From assembly GCA_963825175.1 (NCBI GenBank), contig CAWGSA010000001.1, positions 434,001 to 498,000 of the forward strand: a stretch of DNA of 64,000 nucleotides, in the 5' to 3' direction. The notes under the pieces are model-generated. The model was not told where the DNA came from, did not search any database, and worked only from the letters and a program-made list of their open reading frames with translations. The position numbers were made by a program, and so were the translations under genes. The DNA is from DATFTF01 sp963825175. Lineage in GTDB: Bacteria; Acidobacteriota; Thermoanaerobaculia; UBA5066; Gp7-AA6. Positions 46,054-54,739 of this stretch are shown in pieces (positions within the stretch are counted from its first letter, which is position 1; each line of letters begins with the position of its first letter).

Positions 46054-46515
46054 GCGCCTCCCGGGCAGGAAAGCGACCCGTCCCCAAGGTGATCGCCCCG
46101 TCCTGCGGGCGGTAGGTTGGCCCGGGAAGCGGGGATGCGCAATAACTACTTGTCGAAGATCTGATATGACCACTCGCGGGCTGCGGGGCCTTTCGCCGCT
46201 GATCACGGCTGATCCGAGGCGGCAAGACCACTCGACCGACAGATCCACGACGCCTGTGGATCGCCGCCTCACGCGTCCCCGATTGCCGGCTCCCGACCGT
46301 CGCCGGGGCGCCGCGCCGTCCCTGCCCGACCTTCTGGGTGTCGGTGAGCTCGGACCTGCGTTCTTGACGCCAATCGATGGAACGATTTGGGATCGTCCTG
46401 GTAACAATCTCCATATTGTAGGGACGGCTTTGGCGGAGAACGGTCCAAGTCCGGTGGTCGGAGATTCCTCGGAAAGCCCGCAGCGCGATACCGTTCAGAA
46501 CGGGCGTCGAGGAGC
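46054..46515. other. Intergenic, 462 bp, containing one operator-like palindrome
   Basis: No gene is seen. The notable element is ACAATCTCCATATTGT at 46404-46419, 15 of 16 positions identical to the site upstream of the BNR gene. Read toward the DoxX-like gene, both sites continue ATTGTTA(C/G)CA. The distance to that gene's start (about 350 bp) is long for direct control. Confidence 0.5.
46404..46419. promoter_or_regulatory. Operator-like 16-bp palindrome (ACAAT-N6-ATTGT)
   Basis: ACAATCTCCATATTGT: 5-bp arms ACAAT/ATTGT spaced by 6. It differs at one position from the minus-strand reading of 14090-14105. Weaker relatives lie at 22532-22547 (inside lutA) and 60476-60491. The binding protein is unknown. 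Confidence 0.45.
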
Positions 46516-47115
46516 TCAAGGTTTGAGATTCACAAGGGCCTGGCCATGTTCGAGGTCTGCCGGGACCGACACGTGATCGTGCACGATCAGCCAGACGCCG
46601 TCGATACGCCGGAAGCACGCCGTCCAACGCACCCACATGCCGCTGACGTGACCGCTGGCCAGAGCGCCGCTCACGTGGTTGAAGCTATGAACGAAGGCCA
46701 GGTCGCCCTGCGCCGTGACGTTCAGGTCGCGAACCTCGTAGGTGATGGGGCCGCTCTGTGCAGCGAAGGCTTCTCGCCAGGCTCTGCGTTTCGCGTCAGC
46801 CCCAGCGTATCCCAGAGGAGGATTGAGATCGAATGAAACGATGTTGGCTGCATAGAAGGACGTGACGCCGTCGACGTCCTTCGCGCTCACCGCCTTCGCC
46901 AGGTCCTCGACGCGCTGTCGAATGAGCGCTTCCGTCACGGCATCCTCCTTCTCGCTCGAGATGGTTCTCGCTCGCTCGAGAATGGTTCTCGGCGTGGTTC
47001 GATTGGAATTCCTCAGATCGCCCTTGTTGCCTTCGGCACTGGCCAGTGTCGTGAACGCGAGCGCGGCTGCCAATGTGCCGCTCAGTACCCATTTCCCATT
47101 CAGCTCGTGCCTCAT
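46516..47115 (-). CDS. Exported SnoaL/NTF2-like protein
   Basis: 199 residues from the ATG at 47115 with GGAGG 8 bp upstream. Signal peptide MRHELNGKWVLSGTLAAALA through TTLASA. After a ~35-residue polar linker, a cone-shaped NTF2/SnoaL fold: RVEDLAKAVSAKDVDGVTSF, IVSFDLNPPLGYAGADAKRR, ITYEVRDLNVTAQGDLAFVH and CFRRIDGVWLIVHDHVSVP. The pattern matches the SnoaL_3/DUF4440 group common in soil bacteria, often of unknown ligand. Stand-alone gene. Confidence 0.83.
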   Translation of the reverse strand: MRHELNGKWVLSGTLAAALAFTTLASAEGNKGDLRNSNRTTPRTILERARTISSEKEDAVTEALIRQRVEDLAKAVSAKDVDGVTSFYAANIVSFDLNPPLGYAGADAKRRAWREAFAAQSGPITYEVRDLNVTAQGDLAFVHSFNHVSGALASGHVSGMWVRWTACFRRIDGVWLIVHDHVSVPADLEHGQALVNLKP

Positions 47116-47332
47116 GTCGCGTCCTCCGGTCGTTCCGGTCGGCAAGGGCAGGTCGCTTGCCGCTGACGGCCCGGCTCACCCCTCACCGCGAGCTATTCGA
47201 GAGCAAACCTCATACCTTCCGCGCGGAGCGTCTGTGGCCACGGCACGACCGCAGGCTCCAGGGATTTTCGGGCCCGCGCGGCCTGGGTCAAAACCCCAAG
47301 TTGCCCGGCGCTTTGCCGCGCGTGGTCAAGCG

Positions 47333-47572
47333 TCACCCGTCCAGACTGTCGACGAATTCGCGGGCGGTCGCCGCTCGAGCGCCTTTCGGAAGACGCGCCT
47401 TCAACCGCTCGTCGCCGGTGATCCGCAATGCGTCCGGAGCGGCCGCCAGAATTCGAAGCAGGTGATGATCGTTCCTCTTCCGTGATGCCGACTCGGGCGC
47501 GACCTTCACGATGACAGCGTCGGCGACGACTTCATTCCGTCGGAGGCGGCTCTGCGGCGCACGGTTTACGTC
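47333..47572 (-). pseudogene. Remnant of a PIN-domain toxin gene (C-terminal half)
   Basis: An 80-codon open stretch with no start, reading NEVVADAVIVKV, NDHHLLRILAAAPDALRITG, DERLKARLPKGARAATAREF and VDSLDG before TGA. It aligns along its length with the C-terminal half of the intact PIN gene at 50916-51341 (EIVANAVIVEV, GDHHLLRVLTASSNALLVTG, DEQLKTRLSKGARVLTPREF). The N-terminal half with the first catalytic Asp is missing and about nine residues are deleted internally. Same strand as the intact copy, 3.4 kb away. Confidence 0.75.
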
Positions 47573-47756
47573 ATCGTCAACGCCGCCGAATTCTTCGAGG
47601 ACGGGACGTTCTTCTTCGAGGTCGGATCGGGCAACTCCATCCGGCAGTGCGCGGAATCGAAGGGAGCCCGCGAAAAGCCGACGGATTGCGTCTTCAAAAC
47701 GCCGGCTCTGATCGCGCGGCGGGAACTGAGACGCCGGCGGCTCGCCCCGCCCGGCG

Positions 47757-48056
47757 TCAGCCGTTGACGAGGATTCCCAGGATGACCGCGCCGTCGATCG
47801 CGATCCAGCCGAGGCAGGGCAAGTAGACGTTGCGGTCGCGCTTCTTCAGTCCATAAATGAGCCAGGCGACTGCCGACAGGAGATAGGCGATCCAGGAAAC
47901 GAGCGAGACGCCTGTTGTCCGATGCGTGACCCAGATGGTCACCGCCTGCGGGATGGACATCACCAGCGTGAAAATCGAGAAGGCTCCCAGCAGCCGCTTC
48001 ATCTTCGACGCCGGCAACGATCCGCTGGACTCGTGCAAGGCCGGGTTGGGTGGCAT
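47757..48056 (-). CDS. SemiSWEET/PQ-loop small transporter
   Basis: 99 residues from the ATG at 48056, chosen because AGGAGG lies 6 bp upstream and the protein then has SemiSWEET length. Three membrane helices: LLGAFSIFTLVMSIPQAVTI with the PQ motif, TGVSLVSWIAYLLSAVAWLI and YLPCLGWIAIDGAVILGILV. SemiSWEETs dimerise to transport sugars by facilitated diffusion. Stand-alone gene; substrate unknown. Its 3' end overlaps an uncharacterised open stretch on the other strand. Confidence 0.85.
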   Translation of the reverse strand: MPPNPALHESSGSLPASKMKRLLGAFSIFTLVMSIPQAVTIWVTHRTTGVSLVSWIAYLLSAVAWLIYGLKKRDRNVYLPCLGWIAIDGAVILGILVNG

Positions 48057-48489
48057 CGCGCACCTCCTGTCGACGCCTATTCTCGTCCGGTTCACTCGAC
48101 GCATGACCACGGCCAGATCGTCGTGATGCTGCGGCAGGGAGACGGCCCCGCGCCGCCGCAACCGCTTGCGGTGGAAGGGCTTTTGCTCGCTGGACACAAA
48201 TCTTATCTGGAGCAGCGCGAGCCGACGAACGCAAGCTTCCCTGTCCGGCTGCGAGTTGCAAAAGCCCTGACGCGACGCCCGCAATCATTTTTCAACAGCC
48301 TGCTGGGGGGAGGCACTGAGGCAATACACGATTTTTGCGTCGAACCCGGCTGAGGATGCGGCGCCCTCGGTCGAACGGGAGTGGCCATACCGATTGACCG
48401 GCAAGTGGTCATTGAAACCGGCGGCCTTCCGGTGAAGAGTGCCTCCGCGAGTGCGTCGGAAAGCATTGGGCGTGTCTCCCGGTCTGACC
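48057..48489. other. Intergenic, 433 bp, no gene seen
   Basis: Divergent spacer between the SemiSWEET and YncE/phosphoesterase genes. A motif 'tttttcaacagcctgctg' occurs near 48290. No supported ORF; several weak open stretches lack ribosome sites. Confidence 0.45.
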
Positions 48490-50832
48490 ATGCATGGGGC
48501 CATCCAGGTGAAGATCCTCTCCGTCATCGTTCTGCTCGGCGCGGCCGCTGCCGAAGCCCTCGGCCAGAGTCCAGGGACACCTCCGCTCGCCACCGGCGTC
48601 CGCCTCGATTCGGTCGGGGAATTCGTCGATCTCGGAAGCATGCCGATCGGAATGGCTCTCTCGCCGGACGGCAAGAGTCTCATCGCGGTCTTGAGCGGCT
48701 GGCGCGAGCAAGGGATTCAGGTGATCGATCTCGCGTCGAGGAAGGTGAAGCAGACCCTCGAGCAGAAGGCGGCGTTCTACGGGGCCGCCTTCTCCCGTGA
48801 CGGTGAGCACCTCTTCGTCTCCGGAGGCAATGAAGACGCCGTCTTCGTCTACAAGTGGAAGGACGGCGCCGCGACGCTCGAGCGGCAGATCGTTCTGGGC
48901 AAACAGAAGGAAGACAAGACAGGCTCTCGCTATCCGGCGGGCGTTGCCGTCTCGGGCAACGGCCACTTTCTCTACGTCGCCGAGAACGAGGCCAGCGCGC
49001 TCGCCGTCGTGAATCTCCAGACCGGGGACATTCAGCGCCTCGGTACGGATCGCTACCCCTACTCCGTCGTCGTGGCGTCCGACGGTAGCGTCTATGTCTC
49101 CGCGTGGGGAGCGGACACGGTGTCCGCGTTTGGCGCCCGGCCCGACGGCACGCTCTATCCGACGCGGCGTCTCGAGGTCGGGAGACATCCCTCCGAGCTC
49201 GTCGTCAACAAGTCGGGCTCCCGCCTCTACGCGGCATTGTCGGGAAGCGACCGGATCGCCGTCGTCGACACGAAGTCGCACAAGGTGCTGACCGCGCTGA
49301 AGGATCCGGCGCCGGCAGGGCCCTCCGAAGGAAGCACTCCCAACGCCCTTGGTCTTTCGCCCGACGAGACGCGCCTCTACGTGGCGGAAGCCAACAACAA
49401 TGCCGTTGCCGTCTTCGACCTGAAGACATCGCGCCTGGTGGGCCGCATCCCGACGGACTGGTATCCCACGGCCGTCATCGCGACGCCGCGGCGCCTTCTG
49501 ATCCTGACGGGCAAGGGACATGGGAGCGGACCGAACCCCGACGGGCCCACGCCCGGGCGGCCCATCGAGAAGCCGACGGGTTATGACCTCGGACAGTTGA
49601 ACGGGACGCTCCGGACATGGACGATCGATCCGACGAAGCTCGCCGACTACTCGAAGCGGGTCGCGGCCGCCAACAACTGGAATATGCGTCGGCCGCCGCG
49701 GAAATATCCTCCGTTCAAGCACGTCGTCTACGTCATCAAGGAGAACCGCACCTACGATCAGATCTTCGGCGACCTGCCGCAGGGCGATGGCGATCCGAAG
49801 CTCGTCTTCTTCGACAAGACCTCGACGCCCAATCACCGCGCCCTCGCCCTCCGGTTCGGCCTTTTCGATCGCTTCTTCACCAACGCGGAAGTCAGCTCGC
49901 AGGGGCACATCTGGTCCACGGCCGCCTACGTCACGGACTACGGCGAGAGGACGATTCCGTCGGGCTACTCCGATCGCCGCGACGACATCGACGGCGAGGA
50001 GATCGACGAGCCGGAGGCGGGTTTTCTGTGGACGCTCGCCAGGCGCAAGGGCGTCTCGTTCCGGGACTACGGCGAGATGGTCAACGGGCCTCAGGGCTGG
50101 CCGGTCACCCAGCGTGATCTCGGCCCGGACATTTCACCCACGTACTCGCCCTTCAACCTGGAGATTCCGGACCAGAGGCGCGCCGACGCCTGGATCGAAG
50201 AGCTCAAAGGGTTTGTCGCCGACAAAAACATGCCCGCGCTCGAGGTCATGCATCTGCCGTCCGATCACACGGGCGGAGGCAACCCGAAGTACCACACGCC
50301 GCGCGCTTTCATGGCGGACAACGACTTCGCGCTCGGCCGGATCGTCGAAGCGTTGTCCCGGTCTCCTTACTGGAAGGACACGGTGGTGTTCGTCCTGGAG
50401 GACGATTCGCAGGACGGCCCCGATCACGTGGACTGCCACCGCTCGCCGGTGCTGGTGATCTCCGCCTACAACCGCCCGGGCACGATCCATCGCTTTGCGA
50501 ACACGACCGACGTGGTCGCCGCGATCGAGGACATCCTCGGGCTCGGACATCTCTCCAAGTTCGACTACTTCAGCCGGTCGCTCGCGGACGTCTTCGCCGA
50601 CCGCCCGGACCTCGCGCCCTACCCCGCGATCCGCCCGGAGGCGGACATGGAAGAGATGAACCCGCCCAAGACAGCGGCCGCCCGATCGTCGGAACACCTC
50701 GACTTCAGCCAGCCCGACAAGGTCAACGACGCCGCGTTCAACGAGATCCTGTGGGAAATGCTGAAGCCCGGGCAGCCCTATCCGACCGTCCATTCGACCG
50801 CGCCGCTGCACGCGCTCGCGATCAGCCGGTAG
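48490..50832 (+). CDS. YncE-type beta-propeller fused to alkaline-phosphatase-superfamily domain
   Basis: About 780 residues. The start is ATG 48490, or possibly GTG 48508, which begins a signal peptide (KILSVIVLLGAAAAEALGQ). Residues about 40-390 are a YVTN-like propeller: IGMALSPDGKSLIAVLSG, AAFSRDGEHLFVSGGN, GHFLYVAENEASALAVVN, LGLSPDETRLYVAEANNNAV. Residues about 410-760 are a phosphoesterase: HVVYVIKENRTYDQIFGDLP, RFFTNAEVSSQGHIWSTAAY, ALEVMHLPSDHTGGGNPKYH and VVFVLEDDSQDGPDHVDCHR, which carry the metal ligands of phosphatase-like hydrolases. Probably a periplasmic phospholipase C or acid-phosphatase-like enzyme. Confidence 0.88.
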   Translation: MHGAIQVKILSVIVLLGAAAAEALGQSPGTPPLATGVRLDSVGEFVDLGSMPIGMALSPDGKSLIAVLSGWREQGIQVIDLASRKVKQTLEQKAAFYGAAFSRDGEHLFVSGGNEDAVFVYKWKDGAATLERQIVLGKQKEDKTGSRYPAGVAVSGNGHFLYVAENEASALAVVNLQTGDIQRLGTDRYPYSVVVASDGSVYVSAWGADTVSAFGARPDGTLYPTRRLEVGRHPSELVVNKSGSRLYAALSGSDRIAVVDTKSHKVLTALKDPAPAGPSEGSTPNALGLSPDETRLYVAEANNNAVAVFDLKTSRLVGRIPTDWYPTAVIATPRRLLILTGKGHGSGPNPDGPTPGRPIEKPTGYDLGQLNGTLRTWTIDPTKLADYSKRVAAANNWNMRRPPRKYPPFKHVVYVIKENRTYDQIFGDLPQGDGDPKLVFFDKTSTPNHRALALRFGLFDRFFTNAEVSSQGHIWSTAAYVTDYGERTIPSGYSDRRDDIDGEEIDEPEAGFLWTLARRKGVSFRDYGEMVNGPQGWPVTQRDLGPDISPTYSPFNLEIPDQRRADAWIEELKGFVADKNMPALEVMHLPSDHTGGGNPKYHTPRAFMADNDFALGRIVEALSRSPYWKDTVVFVLEDDSQDGPDHVDCHRSPVLVISAYNRPGTIHRFANTTDVVAAIEDILGLGHLSKFDYFSRSLADVFADRPDLAPYPAIRPEADMEEMNPPKTAAARSSEHLDFSQPDKVNDAAFNEILWEMLKPGQPYPTVHSTAPLHALAISR

Positions 50833-50915
50833 GGCGCTGCGTCCCGGGACGAACCCGGGTCGATGGCGGTGCGATGTCTGGACTAGTTCGCTGCCCGCGG
50901 CAAAGGCGGGACCGG

Positions 50916-51341
50916 TCAGCGATCGAGCCGGTCGATGAATTCACGGGGAGTTAGAACGCGAGCCCCTTTCGACAGACGTGTCTTCAACTGTTCGTCGCCG
51001 GTCACGAGGAGGGCGTTGGAAGAGGCCGTCAGGACTCGAAGGAGATGGTGATCGCCTTTCAATCGCGATGCCGGCTCGCGCTCGACCTCCACGATGACCG
51101 CATTGGCAACGATCTCTTTCAGGATCGCGTCGATCTGCGCGTCAGAGAGACCGTGTCTGGATCGAATCTTCGCCCGCGTGAGGACGTCCCGATACTCGGA
51201 GATCAGATCGATGGAGAGGACGAATCGGAAGCGACCGGCGATCATCCCATCCAGGACCTCGGCGGTCGGAGACGCTGCCGAGCCCGTGATGAGGCCGCTG
51301 ACGACGACGTTCGTGTCGACAAGCGCCGGGCCATCGATCAT
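50916..51341 (-). CDS. PIN-domain toxin, COG1569-type
   Basis: 141 residues. PIN ribonuclease fold with acidic residues Asp9 (ALVDTNVVVSGLITG), Glu49 (LISEYRDVL), Asp97 (GDHHLL) and Asp116 (VTGDEQLK). This is the 'putative toxin-antitoxin system, toxin component, PIN family' type. The start codon overlaps the stop of an RHH-type antitoxin gene by 4 bp (ATGA), the usual antitoxin-first order. A decayed paralog lies at 47333-47572. RNA cleavage by this member is inferred from family only. Confidence 0.92.
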   Translation of the reverse strand: MIDGPALVDTNVVVSGLITGSAASPTAEVLDGMIAGRFRFVLSIDLISEYRDVLTRAKIRSRHGLSDAQIDAILKEIVANAVIVEVEREPASRLKGDHHLLRVLTASSNALLVTGDEQLKTRLSKGARVLTPREFIDRLDR

Positions 51342-51577
51342 CGGCCGCGGCGGCGCGCCCTGGTCTCCGAAACTGCCAGCCGCAGCGCATCCTTCTCAGG
51401 CAGCGCCGACCGTTCCCGCGCACGGGCGACGAGAGCCATCGCCTCGCTAGCCGTCTTCACTCCATAGGCGTCGAGGCTCTCTTCGATCACGCTCCGGATG
51501 GTCTTGCCCTGCCGAACGGCGGTCTCTTTCAACGCCCTGTGCTTTTCGCTCGAAAGCGTGATCGTCAATCGCGGCAT
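51338..51577 (-). CDS. Ribbon-helix-helix-like antitoxin
   Basis: 79 residues from the ATG at 51577, with GAGGAG 6 bp upstream. The N-terminal MPRLTITLSSEKHRALKETA matches an RHH DNA-binding strand-helix, followed by RQGKTIRSVIEESLDAYGVK. The Arg-rich C-terminal tail (SETRARRRGR) probably wraps the PIN toxin. Antitoxins of this kind autorepress their operon. The reading frame continues upstream into a truncated nucleotidyltransferase gene, so an N-terminally extended fusion product is possible but less likely than initiation at the strong internal site. Confidence 0.85.
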   Translation of the reverse strand: MPRLTITLSSEKHRALKETAVRQGKTIRSVIEESLDAYGVKTASEAMALVARARERSALPEKDALRLAVSETRARRRGR

Positions 51578-51811
51578 CAGTTTCTCCTCGATCACCATAT
51601 CACCAATACACCAGGTCACCAACAACGCCATAGAGCCTGCCGAAGTCGAAGGGCAATCCGGCGTCGTTCGCGACAGGCCGTAATGCATCGTCATCGCAAA
51701 TCCGCCGATGCAGTGCAGGTCAACCCGAGAGCCGAGCCTGGAATCGAGAGCTTTCAGAAACGACTTCCAGGGGTCCTGCGGCGCTATCACCTTACCCATA
51801 GGGGAGGCCAT
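51578..51811 (-). pseudogene. Truncated DUF6036-like nucleotidyltransferase, 5' part
   Basis: An in-frame extension upstream of the antitoxin reads PWKSFLKALDSRLGSRVDLH and CIGGFAMTMHYGLSRTTPD. This matches the first ~50 residues of DUF6036-type nucleotidyltransferases (P-W-x-x-F-L-x-A-L-D, L-H-C-x-G-G-F, Y-G-L-x-R-x-T-x-D). After TTPD the frame degenerates where the catalytic D-x-D should follow, so the rest has been lost. Nucleotidyltransferases of this type often belong to toxin-antitoxin pairs, suggesting one module was overwritten by another. Confidence 0.6.
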
Positions 51812-52116
51812 CGGCTGTCAGGCTCGTGAGCACGTTCCAGTGCGCGGCTTGGGGCGTGCGATTCTGGCGGAGCCAATTCCTTTCGGCGAGCGGCATCGAT
51901 TCTCGTCCCAGAGTCGTCTCCGCGGCGAGACGCGCTCTCTTGCCACGCTTTTCGCCAGGCCCGCGGCGCCGTTCTCTGGAAGACCCTCCTCGCAGGATTT
52001 CAGCGTTGACCCCGGCCTCTGGAGAGTGGGGGACGGGCCTATGGATCCGGTTCTTGTGAAGTATCATCAGGCGTTCTCGAGGCCGGGTCCCACATCGTCG
52101 CCGCACGGAGGAGGGC
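51812..52116. other. Intergenic, 305 bp, no gene seen
   Basis: Divergent spacer ahead of the unknown gene pair at 52117. The CGGAGGAGGGC ribosome site of the first gene is at its right end. No hairpin or ORF is supported. Confidence 0.45.
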
Positions 52117-52953
52117 ATGGCGTTCCCGGATCTGTTCGTCAGCAACGCCGCTGAAGTCGCGGACCATCGCCGTCTGATCTTCTACGTCGACTCTCCGCCG
52201 CGCGAGATGCAGATCTTGAGCGGGATCGCGATCCCTATGTGGGATTCACAGCTGCGCTTCGACGTCGCCGAGATCAAGATCCACTTCGAGCAGGACAAGC
52301 CGCCGGGCAATTACCCCGACGACTGGGAATACACGGCGATGGTCGCCTTGGCCGGCATCAACAGCGAAGGGGAGGACTTCACCTTCACGGCCGACGAGTG
52401 CGAACTGCGGGTCAATGAGGGCAACGACGAGCTCTACCTTTGGGTGAAGATCGGCGTTCTCGGTGAGCCCGCGGTCATCCGGCGCGTCTCGTACCACGTC
52501 GAAGTGATCTCCAAGCTCCCGATCCAGGGAGCGATCTTCGGAACGATCCGCTGGAGCGCGGATTACGGCGACCCGAAGCACGGCGGACCGGCGCCGATGT
52601 TCAAGGTCGGGCCGGCGACCTACAACGCGGCGCCTCCGCTGGGCGGCGGAGGGAGCGGAGGTCCGTACGGGTGGATCTGGGATTCCGAGTTCACGGTCGA
52701 GACGTCGGTCACGCCCGAGCTGACCTCCGGAAACGAGTGGGCCGTTCCGTACGCGATCTACGGGCTGCCCATCGACGTGCCGCTCCAGATCGTGCCGGAC
52801 CTCCTGCCCGACGCGCTCGCGGGTCCTAACCCCTCCAAGTACAGTCCGACGCCCGCTTTCGCGCCGAGTTCACGTCCGATCACGCTGACCGCAGCACTGC
52901 CATCGGTCACCGGAGTCGACTTCGAGCTGACGTTCCCGTGGGCGCCACACTAG
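52117..52953 (+). CDS. Unrecognised soluble protein, first of an uncharacterised pair
   Basis: 278 residues; GGAGGAGGGC directly precedes the ATG. No signal peptide or membrane helix. Strand-rich with many aromatic and acidic residues (FDVAEIKIHFEQDKPPGNYP, DDWEYTAMVALAGINSEGED, VIRRVSYHVEVISKLPIQG). A Gly-rich hinge (PPLGGGGSGGPYGW) lies near 172-185 and a Pro-rich stretch in the last third. No family recognised. The pattern suggests a structural or binding beta protein rather than an enzyme. The next gene starts 12 bp later, so the two are very probably cotranscribed. Confidence 0.65.
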   Translation: MAFPDLFVSNAAEVADHRRLIFYVDSPPREMQILSGIAIPMWDSQLRFDVAEIKIHFEQDKPPGNYPDDWEYTAMVALAGINSEGEDFTFTADECELRVNEGNDELYLWVKIGVLGEPAVIRRVSYHVEVISKLPIQGAIFGTIRWSADYGDPKHGGPAPMFKVGPATYNAAPPLGGGGSGGPYGWIWDSEFTVETSVTPELTSGNEWAVPYAIYGLPIDVPLQIVPDLLPDALAGPNPSKYSPTPAFAPSSRPITLTAALPSVTGVDFELTFPWAPH

Positions 52954-52965
52954 GAAGGCGCGCCC

Positions 52966-53538
52966 ATGGCCGATCAGATCTACCCCAAGAACGGGGCCGA
53001 CAACGTCTACATCAACCCCCGCTGGATCAGCGTTCCGGTCCACGTGCCCGGCAGCATTGCTAACTGTTACATCAACGGGACCGGCGTGGCGGACTTCACC
53101 GACGATCCGCCGTGGGACGATCATGGAGCTGTCCGGCTCATGTCCTTCGAGTTCAATCTGACGTTCCTCAGCCATTTGCCGGCGCAGCCCGGCGACTCTC
53201 CCCTGGAGCCGCAGGACACGGTCTTCGAGGACCTCGCCAGCGTCATGGTCGGGCTGGCGCACATCGACCACGACGTCGAAGGCGCACCCACGGCCTTCGG
53301 GTTCGAGCTGCTCGGGACCGAGATCAAGAAGGTGCCGCGCGGGGAGACGACGCTCCAGATCGTGGTCTCGGGCACATACTGGCTGGACGTCTGGATCGAC
53401 CGGCTTGCGTACCAGATCGACATGCTCGTCTACCGCCCGGAGTTCGACCGGCCGGATCCTCAGTATCACCCGTTGTCGCGCGGCGAGCTGGCGCGGATCC
53501 GCAGCCGAAAGGAGCCATTCTTGCCGGGCGGTCCTTAG
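52966..53538 (+). CDS. Unrecognised soluble protein, second of an uncharacterised pair
   Basis: 190 residues. No signal peptide, no membrane helix, one cysteine (ANCYINGTG). Beta-rich with short loops: NVYINPRWISVPVHVPGSIA, VRLMSFEFNLTFLSHLP, AFGFELLGTEIKKVPRGETT and GTYWLDVWIDRLAYQIDMLV. The C-terminus is basic (RGELARIRSRKEPFLPG). Not recognised. Strand-rich composition is shared with its upstream partner, so they may form a complex. The ribosome site is weak (GGAAGG), consistent with coupling to the first gene. Confidence 0.62.
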   Translation: MADQIYPKNGADNVYINPRWISVPVHVPGSIANCYINGTGVADFTDDPPWDDHGAVRLMSFEFNLTFLSHLPAQPGDSPLEPQDTVFEDLASVMVGLAHIDHDVEGAPTAFGFELLGTEIKKVPRGETTLQIVVSGTYWLDVWIDRLAYQIDMLVYRPEFDRPDPQYHPLSRGELARIRSRKEPFLPGGP

Positions 53539-54235
53539 GCTCGCCACGCTCGCCACGCGCGCCGACGCGCCGCGAGGTCGTACCCACATTGAGGACCAAT
53601 TGCGGTGGCTCGCCGTCTTGCCTCATGAGGATTGCCCCCGCCCGTGCCCTGGAAATCCCTCGTTCTGCCGGCTCGACCACCTTCGCCGCCGCCGTTAACC
53701 CCACCGACTCAAACGCTTACGAAAAATCCCCAAAACGAAAGCTCTCGATGTCGATCCATCCCTTGTGCTTACCTACTGGCGACTTTTCCTGCGATTCAGT
53801 ACCGCCCTTTACGTTTCTCGCAGCCTTGGCGGTCAGAGTTTTCGCGGGTAGCGTTCTGGCCGATCTGGTCGCCCGCGCCTTCCTCGAGACAGCGCGAAGA
53901 AATTGGGGTTAGCCTGCTTCGAGGTATTGTCGGCACCCGCCGCCCGGATTCCCCAGCGTTCGAAGCGAACCACAAAATGTGACCAACCCCAGGCAGGCGA
54001 GAATCCGTGAGACGGCTTGCTCGATCGAGGGGCCTACGAACAGCCCCTCGGCACGCAGGTGTCGCCCTCGGCCGCAGGCGGCAACGTTGGGCGTCCTTCG
54101 GCTGCCGCGAAAGAATCCTGATCGCCGGTTGTCGATTCTGGCCGGTGTCGTTCGTCGCCCTGTCAGAGAACGGGATTTCGGACCGGCGGATGTCCCCGGT
54201 GACCCGGTTCGCACGGAAAATGAAAGGAGTGAGCA
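53539..54235. other. Intergenic, 697 bp, gene-free with one hairpin
   Basis: The longest gene-free stretch in the window. A hairpin CGAGGGGC (54026-54033) / GCCCCTCG (54043-54050) with a 9-nt loop lies near its middle; there is no following T-run. GC content drops locally between about 53700 and 53830. Open stretches on both strands have no ribosome site and no recognisable product. Confidence 0.5.
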
Positions 54236-54685
54236 ATGCGTTTCATGGTGATCCTCAAGGCGAACAAGGATTCCGAGGCCGGCGCGCCGCCCAAGTGGGA
54301 GCTCATCGAGGCGATGGGCCGGTTCAACGAGGAGATGGTGAAGGCGGGCGTGATGCTGGCCGCCGAGGGCCTCCTGCCGAGCTCCAAGGGCGCCCGCGTC
54401 CGCTTCGACCACGGGAAACGGTCCGTGATCGACGGACCCTTCACGGAGACCAAGGAGCTCGTCGGCGGATTCTGGCTGATCCAGGTCAATTCGAAAGAGG
54501 AAGCGATCGAGTGGATGAAGCGTTGCCCCGCCCCGTTCGGCGACGACGAGGTGTCCGAGATCGAGATCCGGCAGGTCTACGAGATGTCCGACTTACCTGC
54601 AGACGACGTGCGTACTCACGAGGCCGTAGCGCGAGAGCAGAGGATGCACGACGAGGCCGCGGCGCAGGCGGCGAAGCGCAGCTGA
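54236..54685 (+). CDS. YciI-like (DGPF domain) protein
   Basis: 149 residues; GAAAGGAG precedes the ATG. The YCII fold is shown by MRFMVILKANKDSEAG, LIEAMGRFNEEMVKAGVMLA and the signature VIDGPFTETKELVGGFWLI with the D-G-P-F motif. In many bacteria such proteins are encoded beside ECF sigma factors and act in small-molecule sensing or as minor enzymes. Here it heads a cluster with a RibD-like reductase and an SDR. The last 30 residues are an Ala/Arg/Glu-rich helix not usually present. Confidence 0.88.
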   Translation: MRFMVILKANKDSEAGAPPKWELIEAMGRFNEEMVKAGVMLAAEGLLPSSKGARVRFDHGKRSVIDGPFTETKELVGGFWLIQVNSKEEAIEWMKRCPAPFGDDEVSEIEIRQVYEMSDLPADDVRTHEAVAREQRMHDEAAAQAAKRS

Positions 54686-54739
54686 GCTGTACGGTGTCGG
54701 AATCGAGCAGGCAAGACATCTGACAGGTGGAGACGCAAA

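Noticed and set aside
47486..47767. Plus-strand open stretch reading VYVIVNAAEFFEDGTFFFEV between the PIN remnant and SemiSWEET gene
   Set aside because: It looks protein-like but has no start codon with a ribosome site, overlaps the PIN remnant antisense, and overlaps the SemiSWEET 3' end. At best a fragment of an unidentified gene.
51338..51811. A single 157-residue antitoxin gene starting at 51811
   Set aside because: A strong GAGGAG site precedes the internal ATG at 51577, and the upstream residues resemble a nucleotidyltransferase N-terminus rather than an antitoxin.
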